Source of the DNA: Euzebya rosea
GTDB taxonomy: Bacteria; Actinomycetota; Nitriliruptoria; Euzebyales; Euzebyaceae
Length of the DNA: 64,000 bases
NCBI RefSeq assembly: GCF_003073135.1
Contig: NZ_PGDQ01000010.1
Coordinates: forward strand, 62,001 to 126,000
Reading direction: 5' to 3'
Below the pieces are notes generated by a model. It saw only the letters and a list, made by a program, of their open reading frames with translations, made no database searches and was not told where the DNA came from. Below, piece by piece: positions 7,675 through 16,592 of this stretch. Position 1 is the stretch's first letter, and the number at the start of each line of letters is the position of its first letter. The position numbers and the translations under genes were made by a program.

Positions 7675-9899
7675 GCGCGGTCGACGTCGCCTCCAGGTCC
7701 GACACTGGTGTCGAGGGGGCACCGGGGTCACGGGGGGCGGTTCCGGGGTCGGGTTCTCGATCGTCCGGATCCGGCCCGGACCGACCCTGGCCAGCGTGCG
7801 CGGCCATCCTCGTGGGTGTGCTGGCCTTCGGGCTGCTGCTGACCGCCCTCCTTGCCGGCGCGGTCGGCGCCGACCGACACCGCGACGACGACGAGCGGGT
7901 CGCGGCCGCGGCCGCACGTGTCGCGCAGGAGGTCGAGCACCGCATGGGTGCGGAGGTGTCGAGCCTCCAGGCGCTGCGCAACGAGATGATGCTCGACTGG
8001 CCCATGGACGTCGCGTCGTTCCATCGACGCCTCGACCTGCACACCGCCGAGGCGCTCTTCGCCAGCGCCGCCGCGGTCGAGTTCACCCGCGTGGTGCCCG
8101 CCGAGTCGGTCGGGGAGTTCCTCGCCACCCGGACGGACGATCCCACCCGTGCCGACCTGGGGTACCCCGAGCTGGACCTCCGGCTGGACGACGCCGAGCA
8201 GCACTACCTCATCGACTACGTCCATCCCGTCGAGGGCAACGAGGCCGCCTACGGCCTGGACCTCCTCCTCGTCCCGGGGCGCAGCGAGGTGACGGTCGCA
8301 GCGGGGGAGTCCGGCATGCCGTCCATCACCGCCCCGCTGGACCTGGTCCAGGGCGGACGGGCGGTCATCGTCGACGTGCCGGTCTACGACACCGAGGCGG
8401 TCCCGCCGACCGTCGAGGCGCGTCGGCGGGCGTTCGTCGGCGTGGCCGTCGTCGTGATCCGGATCGAGGACCTCCTCGGCCCTGCCCTCGACGGCGAACC
8501 CGATGTACTCGTGACGGTGACCGATGTCTCCGGGAGCACCGCGGGTGCGGACGCCGAGAACCGGGTCGTCGTCGCCGATGCGGCGGCGGACGGCGGGGTC
8601 GACGGTCCGATGCACGAGGTCGAGGTCGCGGCGGCCGACCGTGTGTGGGCGGTCCGGACCGTGCTCGCCCCCGGCGCCCGCGCCAGCGGGACCTCGCCGT
8701 CGGCCGTCTGGAGCATCGGGAGCCTCGTCTCGCTCGTCGTGGCCCTTGCCGCGGCGACGATGGAACGGTCGCGCAGGCGAACCCGGGCTGCCGCGCAGGA
8801 GGTGGCCGAGGCCACCCGGGAGATCCAGATGATCCTGGCGGCCTTCCCCGACATGCACTTCCGTGTGGCCGGCGACGGCACCCTCCTCGGCTTCCACCAG
8901 GGTGGTGGCGGACCGGCCCGGCTCAGCGACACCGACATCGGTCGACCGATGTCGGAGCTGCTGCCCGCCAACGTCCTCCAACGCGCCGACGCCGCGCGCG
9001 TCGCCGCACGCACGTCCGCACACCCCGTGTCCTTCGAGCACCTGATGGAGGTGGACGGTCGGAACCGGACCTTCCACGTGCGGTTCTCGCGGCTCGAGCA
9101 CGACGAGCTGGCGGTCTCCGTGCGCGACATCACCGAGCTGGCCGACGCCCGCCGCGAGCTGTCGCAGCTGAACGCCGAGCTCGAGCAGCGCATCGTCGAA
9201 CGAACCGCAGAGCTGGAACGCACCAACGCCGAGCTGGAGCAGTTCGCCTACCTCGCGTCCCATGACCTGCAGGAACCGCTGCGACACGTGTCGATGTTCG
9301 TCGACCGGCTGCAGACCAGGTACGGCGACGTCCTCGACGAACGCGGCCAGCAGTACCTCGGGTTCGTGACGGACGGCACCACCCGCATGCGGGCGATGAT
9401 CCAGGCCCTGCTGGAGTACTCGCGGGTCGGTCGCTCGGCGCTGGACATCGAGCTCGTCGACCTCGACGACCTCGTGGCCGACGTCGTGGCCACCATGGGC
9501 ACCACGATCGCCGAGGCAGGCGCGCGGATCGAGTGCCGCACCGGGCTGGTCGTGGCCACCGACGCCGCGCTGGTGCGTCGGGTCGTGCAGAACCTCGTCT
9601 CCAACGCCGTCCGCTACGGCCACCCCGACCGGCCCCCCGTCGTGACCATCACCGCCGCACGCGTGGGCGCCACGTGGACCTGCACCGTGGCCGACAACGG
9701 CATCGGCATCGACGACCGCTTCGCCGACCGTGCCTTCGACATGTTCGAGCGGCTCGGCTCGACACGAAGCGACAGCACCGGGATCGGCCTGGCGATCTGT
9801 CGTCGCTGCGTGGAGCTGCTCGGTGGTGTCATCGACGTCGAACGGGGTGTCGACGTCGGGACCCGGATCACCTTCACCCTCCAGGAGCCGCCGGTATGA
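7671..9899 (+). CDS. CHASE-PAS sensor histidine kinase
   Basis: A 742-residue membrane sensor. A Gly/Ser/Pro-rich cytoplasmic N-terminus leads to TM1 (about 44-66). A periplasmic CHASE ligand-binding domain (about 90-290) follows, with the typical DYVHPVEGNEAAYGLDL segment. TM2 lies near 340-362, a PAS domain near 385-495 and a coiled coil near 495-525. HisKA has its His at residue 531 (LASHDLQEPLRHV), and HATPase_c has IGIGLAICRRC-type G-boxes. The HDLQEPLR H-box is typical of phytochrome-like kinases that partner small single-domain receivers, and such a receiver is the next gene (ATGA overlap). CHASE ligands are usually small molecules; which one is unknown. GTG start is fixed by the 4-bp overlap. 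Confidence 0.92.
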   Translation: MSAVDVASRSDTGVEGAPGSRGAVPGSGSRSSGSGPDRPWPACAAILVGVLAFGLLLTALLAGAVGADRHRDDDERVAAAAARVAQEVEHRMGAEVSSLQALRNEMMLDWPMDVASFHRRLDLHTAEALFASAAAVEFTRVVPAESVGEFLATRTDDPTRADLGYPELDLRLDDAEQHYLIDYVHPVEGNEAAYGLDLLLVPGRSEVTVAAGESGMPSITAPLDLVQGGRAVIVDVPVYDTEAVPPTVEARRRAFVGVAVVVIRIEDLLGPALDGEPDVLVTVTDVSGSTAGADAENRVVVADAAADGGVDGPMHEVEVAAADRVWAVRTVLAPGARASGTSPSAVWSIGSLVSLVVALAAATMERSRRRTRAAAQEVAEATREIQMILAAFPDMHFRVAGDGTLLGFHQGGGGPARLSDTDIGRPMSELLPANVLQRADAARVAARTSAHPVSFEHLMEVDGRNRTFHVRFSRLEHDELAVSVRDITELADARRELSQLNAELEQRIVERTAELERTNAELEQFAYLASHDLQEPLRHVSMFVDRLQTRYGDVLDERGQQYLGFVTDGTTRMRAMIQALLEYSRVGRSALDIELVDLDDLVADVVATMGTTIAEAGARIECRTGLVVATDAALVRRVVQNLVSNAVRYGHPDRPPVVTITAARVGATWTCTVADNGIGIDDRFADRAFDMFERLGSTRSDSTGIGLAICRRCVELLGGVIDVERGVDVGTRITFTLQEPPV

Positions 9900-10339
9900 C
9901 CGTCGAACACCAGTTCAGGGTCCTGCTCGTCGACGACAGTCGCGCCGACGTCGTCTTCATCGACGAGTCCATGCAGGACGTCGGCTTCGACGCCGAGCTC
10001 CTCGTCGCGACCGATGGCCAGGCGGCCCTGGAGCTCCTGCGGGCGGTCGAGCGGGCCGAGGGCCCGCGTCCCGACCTGATCCTCCTCGACCTGAACCTGC
10101 CCTACATCGGCGGGCTGGAGCTACTGGACTACATCAAGGGCAGCGACGTGTTGGTCGAGGTGCCGGTGATCGTCCTCAGCACCTCCGACGCACCGGCCGA
10201 CATTGCCTCGTCCTACCGCGGCCACGCAAGCAGCTACATCGTCAAGCCGTCGGACGTCTCGGAGTACGACCGCCTGACCGACGCCCTCCGGCAGTACTGG
10301 ACGACGGTGGTCCGGCTGCCCGGCCCCGTGCGGGTCTGA
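9896..10339 (+). CDS. Single-domain response regulator (Rcp1-like)
   Basis: A 147-residue stand-alone receiver. It shows VLLVDDSRADVVF for the acidic pocket, the phospho-acceptor Asp in LILLDLNLPYIGG, Ser/Thr in VLSTSDAPAD and Lys in SYIVKPSDV. The frame is open further upstream, but the ATG at 9896 overlaps the kinase stop by 4 bp and homology begins there. Rcp-type receivers take phosphate from phytochrome-like or PAS kinases and relay it or act through protein contacts. It has no DNA-binding or enzymatic output domain, so its downstream partner (perhaps the REC-GGDEF protein two genes back) is inferred. Confidence 0.92.
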   Translation: MTVEHQFRVLLVDDSRADVVFIDESMQDVGFDAELLVATDGQAALELLRAVERAEGPRPDLILLDLNLPYIGGLELLDYIKGSDVLVEVPVIVLSTSDAPADIASSYRGHASSYIVKPSDVSEYDRLTDALRQYWTTVVRLPGPVRV

Positions 10340-10358
10340 CCTGTCGGCGAGGAGGCCG

Positions 10359-10364
10359 TAGCCT
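10359..10364 (+). promoter_or_regulatory. -10 element TAGCCT, probable leaderless promoter
   Basis: TAGCCT ends 8 nt before the ATG at 10373. The intervening bases are pyrimidine-rich and cannot pair with the 16S tail. Confidence 0.55.
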
Positions 10365-10372
10365 CCTCCTCC

Positions 10373-11173
10373 ATGCCGCTCGTCAACGCCACCGACCGTC
10401 CCATCGCCGCCGCCTCCGCCGAGAAGGTGCCCGACCGGGTCGTCCGCGTGCTGGAGCTCGACCGGCCGGACGCCCGCAACGCCATGAGCACCGCGCTGCT
10501 CGGACAGCTGCTCGATGCGGTCACCGACGCGCGTGAGGACGACGACGTCGCCGCGATCGTCCTGACCGGCGCCGCCGGGCACTTCTCCGGGGGTGCCGAC
10601 CTCAAGGAGGCCATGGACCGGGCCGGACAGGTCCGCCGCATGGAGCTGTTCGGGATGGTCTACGAGGCCGTCGCGACCAGTCCGAAGGCCACCGTGGCCG
10701 GCATCACCGGGTCGTGCGTGGGCGGGGGAGTGGAGGTGGCGGCCGCCTGCGACATCCGTGTGGCCGACGCCACGGCACGGTTCCGGTTCCCCGGCGCATC
10801 GCTGGGCTTCCCCGTCGGCCCCGCCAAGCTGGTCGGCCTCGTGGGACTGGGCACCGCCAAGGACCTGGTGCTGACCTCACGGATGATCGACGCGGCCGAG
10901 GCCCACCGGATCGGATTGGTCCAGCGGCTGGTCGACACCGATCCGCTGGAGGCGGCGGTGGACGTGGCAACCGCGATCGCGGGCAACCACCCCCACGCCA
11001 TCACCTACCTCAAGGCCCAGTTCGATCGGTTCTCGGGCCTCGGTGACCGGGTCGCCGCGGAGAACGACGCGCTGCACGCCCTGGCCGAGGCCGGCGGGGA
11101 CTTCACCGCGCTGACCGCCCCCAACCCGAAGACGACGTCGGGCTGGTCGGCGGTCGCTTGGAAACACCGCTAG
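10373..11173 (+). CDS. Enoyl-CoA hydratase/isomerase family protein
   Basis: A 266-residue crotonase-fold protein with the CoA oxyanion-hole segments GHFSGGADLKE and GSCVGGGVEVAAACDIRVA, and the family helix at the C-terminus (SAVAWKHR). In the position where classical hydratases have the second catalytic Glu, the sequence reads RFRFPGASLGF, without a Glu, so isomerase, hydrolase or another crotonase reaction is possible rather than hydration. Neighbours are GlpX and PPK1, which give no pathway clue. The ATG is set by a TAGCCT -10 eight bases upstream. Confidence 0.85.
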   Translation: MPLVNATDRPIAAASAEKVPDRVVRVLELDRPDARNAMSTALLGQLLDAVTDAREDDDVAAIVLTGAAGHFSGGADLKEAMDRAGQVRRMELFGMVYEAVATSPKATVAGITGSCVGGGVEVAAACDIRVADATARFRFPGASLGFPVGPAKLVGLVGLGTAKDLVLTSRMIDAAEAHRIGLVQRLVDTDPLEAAVDVATAIAGNHPHAITYLKAQFDRFSGLGDRVAAENDALHALAEAGGDFTALTAPNPKTTSGWSAVAWKHR

Positions 11174-11222
11174 CCGGCCGCCCTGGGCCAGCGGGGCACT
11201 CGGGATCGGCGCAGGAGTTGGG

Positions 11223-11228
11223 TAGCCT
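11223..11228 (+). promoter_or_regulatory. -10 element TAGCCT, probable leaderless promoter of glpX
   Basis: TAGCCT ends 6 nt before the ATG at 11235, so the predicted transcript start coincides with the A of the start codon. Confidence 0.6.
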
Positions 11229-11234
11229 GCCGTC

Positions 11235-12218
11235 ATGACCACCAAGCCGGATCGCAACCTTGCCCTCGAACTCGTCCGCGCCACCGAGGCGGCAGCCATC
11301 GCCGCCGGCCGCTGGATGGGCCGCAACAACAAGGAGGCCGGCGATCAGGCCGCCGTCGACGCGATGCGCCAGCTGCTGGACACCGTCGACATGGACGGCG
11401 TCGTGGTCATCGGCGAGGGCGAGAAGGACGAGGCGCCGATGCTGTTCAACGGCGAGGAGGTCGGGTCCGGCAACGGTCCCCAGACCGACATCGCCGTGGA
11501 CCCCATCGACGGCACGCGGCTGCTGGCGCAGGGTCGACCGGGGTCGCTGGCGGTCCTCGCGATGGCGCCCCGGGGCACCATGTTCAACCCGGGGCCCATG
11601 GTCTACATGAACAAGTGGATCGTCGGTGCCGAGGCCAAGGGCGCGGTCGACATCGACGCGCCGATCAAGGACAACCTGGCCCGGATCGCCAAGGCCAAGG
11701 GCAAGGCCGTCAACGACCTGACGGTGATGATGCTGGACCGCGACCGGCACGCCGAGATGGCCCAGGACGTCCGGGACGCCGGCGCGCGCCTGCGGCTGAT
11801 CATGGACGGCGACGTGGCCGGCGGACTGCTCGCGGCGATGCCCGACAAGGCCGTCGACGTGCTGATCGGCATCGGCGGCACACCCGAGGGTGTCACGACC
11901 GCCTGCGCCATCCGTGCGCTGGGTGGCGAGATGCTCGGCCGACTGTGGGCCCGCAACGACGAGGAGACCGCGGCCGCCAACGAGCAGGGCTACGACCTCG
12001 ACGAGGTCCTGACCACCGAGCGCCTGGTCTCCAGCCAGGACACCTTCTTCGTCTGCACCGGTGTCACGACCGGCGACCTGGTCCCCGGCGTGGACTACAC
12101 CGGGTCCGGCGTGACCACCGACTCGTTGTGCATGCGCGGCAAGTCCGGCACCGTCCGCTACATCCGCGCGATCCACACGGTGGAGAAGCTCCGGGAGCTG
12201 GGCGCCGAGGGGGTTTGA
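11235..12218 (+). CDS. glpX: Class II fructose-1,6-bisphosphatase
   Basis: A 327-residue GlpX-type phosphatase. Family signatures include AAGRWMGRNNKEAGDQAAVDAM near the start, VIGEGEKDEAPML (metal-binding Glu), and TDIAVDPIDGTRLLAQG (Asp and phosphate-binding loop, about residues 90-105). Later GGTPEGVTTACAIRALGGEM is present. It hydrolyses fructose-1,6-bisphosphate to fructose-6-phosphate, the committed step of gluconeogenesis, and is the usual FBPase of actinobacteria. Length is normal. It is transcribed alone or with ppk1, which starts about 55 bp downstream. Confidence 0.96.
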   Translation: MTTKPDRNLALELVRATEAAAIAAGRWMGRNNKEAGDQAAVDAMRQLLDTVDMDGVVVIGEGEKDEAPMLFNGEEVGSGNGPQTDIAVDPIDGTRLLAQGRPGSLAVLAMAPRGTMFNPGPMVYMNKWIVGAEAKGAVDIDAPIKDNLARIAKAKGKAVNDLTVMMLDRDRHAEMAQDVRDAGARLRLIMDGDVAGGLLAAMPDKAVDVLIGIGGTPEGVTTACAIRALGGEMLGRLWARNDEETAAANEQGYDLDEVLTTERLVSSQDTFFVCTGVTTGDLVPGVDYTGSGVTTDSLCMRGKSGTVRYIRAIHTVEKLRELGAEGV

Positions 12219-12273
12219 GGGGTGGGGCGCTGACGGACACCCGCCGTTCACCGGGGTGTGTCAGGCTGCGGGT

Positions 12274-14343
12274 GTGCACGACCACCTCGATCCGCTTGCC
12301 CCGTTCCCGCCTGCGCCCGAGGGGGCCCGCTACGGCGACCGTGAGCTGACACAGCTGGCCTTCAACGCCCGTGTCCTCGCCCTCGCCCTGGATCCGGCGC
12401 AGCCGCTGCTGGAGCGCGTGAAGTTCTGCGCCATCCACTCCGGCAACACCGACGAGTGGGTCCAGAAGCGCCTCGACCTGATCCGACAGGACGCCGACCT
12501 GGGCGAGGACGCACGTGGGTGGCTCAGCGCCGCCGGGCAGCTCGCGGCCATCCGGGCGATCCTCGGCGACGTGGCCCGCCGCCAGGGACGGATCCTCGAG
12601 GAGGTCCTGACCCCGGAGCTGGAGAAGGAGGGCATCGCGCTGGTCGACCACACCTCCCTCGACGAGGAGGCACGGGCCCACTGCACCGCGGTGTTCGAGG
12701 AACGGATGTACCCGATCCTCACCCCGCTGGCGATCGACCCCGGCCGCCCGTTCCCGCACATCTCCACCCTGTCGATGAACCTGGCGGTCCGTCTCCGGCT
12801 GGCCGACGGCGGCACGTCGCTGGCACGGGTCAAGATCCCCCACCAGCTGCCCCGCTTCGTGGCGCTCCCGCCCGAACCGGACGGCCACCTGCGGTTCGTC
12901 CCCACCGAGCAGGTCATCGCCGCCCACCTGCCGCGGCTGTTCCCCTCAGTGGAGGTCCTCGAGCACGGCATGTTCCGGGTCACCCGCCATGCCCACGGCG
13001 CCTTCGCGGAGGAGGAGGCCGAGGACCTGCTGGAGACCATCGAGTCGGGCCTGCTGGAGCGTCGCTTCGGCAAGGTCGTGCGCATCGAGGTCGCGGCGGA
13101 CTGCCACGAGGACCTGCTGGCCCCGTTCATGGCCGAGATGGACGTCGACGAGGCCGCCGTGGTCAGGATCGACGGCCTGCTCGACCACGGTGGCCTGTGG
13201 CAGCTCTACGGCCTGGACCGTCCCGACCTGAAGGACGCCAAGTGGACGCCCCGCGTCCCCGCCTCGATCGGCCGGGGGGAGGAGATGTGGTCGCGGATCC
13301 GCGCCGGCGACATCCTCGTGCACCACCCCTACGAGTCGTTCGAGCACACCACGCAGGCCTTCATCGAGCGGGCCGCCGACGATCCGAAGGTCGTGGCGAT
13401 CAAGCTCACGATCTACCGCACGACCGGGATCGACAGCCCGATCGTGGCCGCGCTGATCAGGGCTGCCGAAGCCGGCAAGCAGACCGTCGCCCTGGTCGAG
13501 CTCAAGGCACGGTTCGACGAGGAAGCCAACATCCGTCGGGCCCGGAACCTCGAGTCCGCGGGCGTGCACGTCGTCTACGGCCTGATCGGCCTGAAGACCC
13601 ACACCAAGACCTGCCTCGTGGTGAGGGAGGAGAACGGGCGGCTGCGTCGGTACGCCCACATCGGCACCGGCAACTACAACCCGGCGACGGCGGGCATCTA
13701 CGAGGACCTCGGCGTGTTCACCACCCGGCCGGACGTCGGCGGGGACCTGTCGCACCTGTTCAACATGCTGACCGGCTACTCCGCCACCGACGCCTACGAC
13801 ACGCTCCTGGTGGCGCCCCGGACCATGCGCGAGGGCCTCCTGCAGCGCATCCGTCGCGAGGTCGACGCGGGCCCCGAGGGCCGTATCGTCATCAAGTGCA
13901 ACAACCTGGTCGACCGGGAGATCATCGACGCCCTCTACGAGGCATCGGGGGCCGGGGTCGAGGTCGACCTCGTCGTGCGGTCGATGTGTGCGGTCCTGCC
14001 GGGCATCCCGGGCCTGAGCGAACGCATCCGGGTGCGGTCGGTTATCGGCCGGTTCCTCGAGCACTCCCGCATCTTCCGGTTCGGCACACCCGACCGGGGC
14101 GTGGACTACCTGATCGGGTCGGCCGACATGATGTCGCGCAACCTCGACCGGCGGGTCGAGGCGATCGTCCCGATCACCGACCCGGGCAACCGTGCGCGGC
14201 TGCAGGAGATCCTCGACGTGCTGCTGGCCGACGAGTCATCGGCGTGGATCCTCGATCCCGCAGGGCGGTGGCGCCGTGAGCAGGGCGACCCCTCCTCGGC
14301 CACCCACGACGTCCTCCAGCGGGCAGCCGTCGCGCGCCACTGA
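12274..14343 (+). CDS. ppk1: Polyphosphate kinase 1
   Basis: A 689-residue PPK1, full length for the family. The N-terminal and H domains are followed by two phospholipase-D-like halves. The catalytic-His region is GLKTHTKTCLVVR, followed by YAHIGTGNYNPATAG; IKLTIYRTTGIDSPIV and the C-terminal MSRNLDRRVEAIVP are also diagnostic. The enzyme polymerises the ATP gamma-phosphate into inorganic polyphosphate and runs in reverse. An in-frame GTG lies 18 bp upstream, but a CAGGCT -10 ends 6 nt before GTG 12274, matching other leaderless genes, so 12274 is preferred. It belongs to the loose phosphate theme with two phoU genes and regX3/senX3. Confidence 0.94.
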   Translation: MHDHLDPLAPFPPAPEGARYGDRELTQLAFNARVLALALDPAQPLLERVKFCAIHSGNTDEWVQKRLDLIRQDADLGEDARGWLSAAGQLAAIRAILGDVARRQGRILEEVLTPELEKEGIALVDHTSLDEEARAHCTAVFEERMYPILTPLAIDPGRPFPHISTLSMNLAVRLRLADGGTSLARVKIPHQLPRFVALPPEPDGHLRFVPTEQVIAAHLPRLFPSVEVLEHGMFRVTRHAHGAFAEEEAEDLLETIESGLLERRFGKVVRIEVAADCHEDLLAPFMAEMDVDEAAVVRIDGLLDHGGLWQLYGLDRPDLKDAKWTPRVPASIGRGEEMWSRIRAGDILVHHPYESFEHTTQAFIERAADDPKVVAIKLTIYRTTGIDSPIVAALIRAAEAGKQTVALVELKARFDEEANIRRARNLESAGVHVVYGLIGLKTHTKTCLVVREENGRLRRYAHIGTGNYNPATAGIYEDLGVFTTRPDVGGDLSHLFNMLTGYSATDAYDTLLVAPRTMREGLLQRIRREVDAGPEGRIVIKCNNLVDREIIDALYEASGAGVEVDLVVRSMCAVLPGIPGLSERIRVRSVIGRFLEHSRIFRFGTPDRGVDYLIGSADMMSRNLDRRVEAIVPITDPGNRARLQEILDVLLADESSAWILDPAGRWRREQGDPSSATHDVLQRAAVARH

Positions 14344-14366
14344 ACCATCGGGCGCAGCGCTCGACC

Positions 14367-15308
14367 TCAGGAGCGGGGGTCTGCGGGGTGGTGGTGCTGC
14401 AGGTGGCGCAGCACCGCCCGGTTGACCTCCGTGGAGGCTTCGAGGATCGCCCCGTGGGTGGTCTCGGGGATGACGACGAGGTCCGCGGCCGGCAGGTGGT
14501 CAGCCATGCGCTCGGCGGTGGCCAGCGGCGTGAACGGATCGTGTGATCCCGAGACGAGCAGGGTCGGCTGGTGCAGGGCCCGCAGCAGGTCACCGGGATC
14601 GTGGCGGTGCATGGCATGCAGGACGGAGGTGAAGTACGCCCCGCTCAGCTGCGCCGCGTGATCGGTGTAGGAGCGCAGCACGTCGGCCGGGGTCAACGGC
14701 CCGAACGCCGTGCTCGCCCGCGCGAGCGGCACGAACGGCAACGTGCGCCAGACGGTGCGGTACACGGCGGTGCCCATCGGTTCGCGCAGCAGCCGCAGGC
14801 CGCGCAGGACGGTGCTGACCAGCGGATGGGCCAGCCAGCCCGCGCCGTACAGGTCGCGGAACGGGGACCGGTCGGCGGCGGTCACCCCGACCATCGAGCG
14901 GATGCGACCGGGGATGCGGCGGGCCACCTCGACCATGACCTGCCCGCCCATGGAGTGCCCGACCAGCGAGACCTCGGCCACCCCCGCGGCGTGCAGCACG
15001 TCGAGCACGTCCTCGGCGAACCGCTCGACCGACAGGCCCCGGGGGTCCAGGCCGGTTCGCGGCAGACCGGACGTGGCGATGCCCCGGTAGTGCAGCAGCA
15101 GCACCCGGTAGCCGGCGTCCGACAGGGCCGGGGCCATGTCGTGCCACCAGGTGTCGGCGCAGAGGAACCCCGACAGCAACGCCACGGTCGGGCGGTCGTT
15201 GCCGCCCCGGTCGGACAGCGTCGTCCATCGAATCGTCGCGCCGTCGGCGGTCGTGGTCGAGCGGTCCTTGGGCCAGTACACGCCGGGGGAGAGCTGGGGT
15301 CGTGCCAT
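14367..15308 (-). CDS. Alpha/beta hydrolase
   Basis: A 313-residue alpha/beta hydrolase. The oxyanion segment ALLSGFLCADTWW comes early, the nucleophile elbow is VGHSMGGQV, the acid is in VSGSHDPFTPL, and the His lies in PETTHGAILEAS near the C-terminus. The serine-hydrolase triad is therefore complete. The start is placed at ATG 15308, where CACAGT lies 8 nt upstream; an alternative ATG 18 bp further up would add six residues. Substrate unknown. It is convergent with ppk1 (23 bp apart) and divergent from the PLP enzyme. Confidence 0.88.
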   Translation of the reverse strand: MARPQLSPGVYWPKDRSTTTADGATIRWTTLSDRGGNDRPTVALLSGFLCADTWWHDMAPALSDAGYRVLLLHYRGIATSGLPRTGLDPRGLSVERFAEDVLDVLHAAGVAEVSLVGHSMGGQVMVEVARRIPGRIRSMVGVTAADRSPFRDLYGAGWLAHPLVSTVLRGLRLLREPMGTAVYRTVWRTLPFVPLARASTAFGPLTPADVLRSYTDHAAQLSGAYFTSVLHAMHRHDPGDLLRALHQPTLLVSGSHDPFTPLATAERMADHLPAADLVVIPETTHGAILEASTEVNRAVLRHLQHHHPADPRS

Positions 15309-15421
15309 GACGGGGGACTGTGCCATGCGGCGACGGGCCCCGAGCAAACGACACGGCCCATCGGCGACACGGCCCGACGAACAACAGCGCCGGGGTGCCG
15401 ACACCGATGGGCGGGTTCTCG

Positions 15422-15427
15422 TATCGT
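15422..15427 (+). promoter_or_regulatory. -10 element TATCGT, probable leaderless promoter
   Basis: TATCGT ends 7 nt before the ATG at 15435; the spacer TCCGCGC has no ribosome site. Confidence 0.55.
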
Positions 15428-15434
15428 TCCGCGC

Positions 15435-16583
15435 ATGGTGGCTACCCCCCTGACCGACGCCGAGGTCGCGAGCTGGCGCGAGCGGTTCCCGATCCTGTCG
15501 ACGCAGACGTACCTGATCAACAACTCCCTGGGCGCGATGCCCGACACGGTGCCCGCGTCACTGCAGGCGTTCACCGACGCGTGGGCCACGGAGGGCGTGG
15601 AGGCGTGGCGCACCACGTGGCTGCCCGAGGTCCGGCGGGTCGCCGACCTGCTCGGGTCCCTCATGGGGGCGCCACAGGGCACCGTCACGGTCCACCAGAA
15701 CGTCGCGTCGTTGATGGCCATCGTGGTGAGCGGCATCGACTGGGGTGCCCGCGACACCGTCGTCATCTCCGAGATCGACTGGCCGAGCCACCACCACCTG
15801 CTCGAGCAGCACCGCCGTTCGCGGGTACACGTGGTCGACGAACCCGACGGGGCCATCGGCATCGACGCCGACCGGTTCTGCGCCAACATCGACGACCGCA
15901 CGGCGCTGGTCGTGGTCAGCCACGTCATCTTCCGGACCAGCGCCATCGTCGACGTGAAGAAGATCATCGCGAAGGCACACGAGATGGGCGCGGTCGTCGT
16001 GGTCGACGGCTATCACGCGATGGGCCACATGCCGGTGGACGTCATGTCGCTGGGTTGTGACTTCTACGTCGGCGGCAGCGTGAAGTGGCTGTGCGGCGGC
16101 CCCGGGGTGGGCTACATGTACGTCAACCCGGGGGTGCGCGAGCGCTGGCGCCCGTGGGCGGTCGGCTGGCTGGGCCACGACGACCCGTTCGGGTTCTCCA
16201 ACGAGTGGCGCCCCGGACCGGGGGCGCTCGGCTGGATGGGCGGCACGCCGTCGATCCCGTCGCTGTACAGCGCGCGGGCGGGGTACGAGATCATCGCCGA
16301 GGTCGGTACCGACCGGATCCGCGCCACCCACGAGGTGCTGACCAGCCACCTGGTCGCGGCCGCGCGGGGTCACGGGTTCACCGTCAACTCCCCCCTCACC
16401 GTCGAACACCGGGCCGGCGGCGTCACCCTCTCCCTCGGGGATCGCACCGCGGCGGCAGCCGAACGCCTCATCGCGGAGGGCATCGTCGTCGACTACCGCC
16501 CCGGTGGCGGCATCCGTGTCGGCGCCCACTTCTTCAACACCCTGGAGGAGCTGGACCGGCTGGTCCAGGCGATGCGTCGGTAA
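15435..16583 (+). CDS. Class V aminotransferase-fold PLP enzyme, kynureninase-like
   Basis: A 382-residue fold-type I PLP enzyme. VVSHVIFRTS and VVVDGYHAMGHMPVD hold the PLP-binding Asp and the His/Thr region. GGSVKWLCGGPGVGYMYV carries the Schiff-base Lys in a context close to the kynureninase HKWLCGGPG motif. The start ILSTQTYLINNSLGAMP is typical of the kynureninase/cysteine desulfurase-like clade. The reaction may be a kynureninase-type hydrolysis or another class V reaction. No tryptophan-degradation genes surround it, so the specific role is unassigned. Upstream in-frame sequence belongs to the leader; the ATG follows a TATCGT -10. Confidence 0.85.
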   Translation: MVATPLTDAEVASWRERFPILSTQTYLINNSLGAMPDTVPASLQAFTDAWATEGVEAWRTTWLPEVRRVADLLGSLMGAPQGTVTVHQNVASLMAIVVSGIDWGARDTVVISEIDWPSHHHLLEQHRRSRVHVVDEPDGAIGIDADRFCANIDDRTALVVVSHVIFRTSAIVDVKKIIAKAHEMGAVVVVDGYHAMGHMPVDVMSLGCDFYVGGSVKWLCGGPGVGYMYVNPGVRERWRPWAVGWLGHDDPFGFSNEWRPGPGALGWMGGTPSIPSLYSARAGYEIIAEVGTDRIRATHEVLTSHLVAAARGHGFTVNSPLTVEHRAGGVTLSLGDRTAAAAERLIAEGIVVDYRPGGGIRVGAHFFNTLEELDRLVQAMRR

Positions 16584-16592
16584 GGGCTGGCC

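Noticed and set aside
12256-12273. Upstream GTG start for ppk1
   Set aside because: The CAGGCT -10-like hexamer lies between this GTG and the one at 12274, and the added residues are not conserved in the family.
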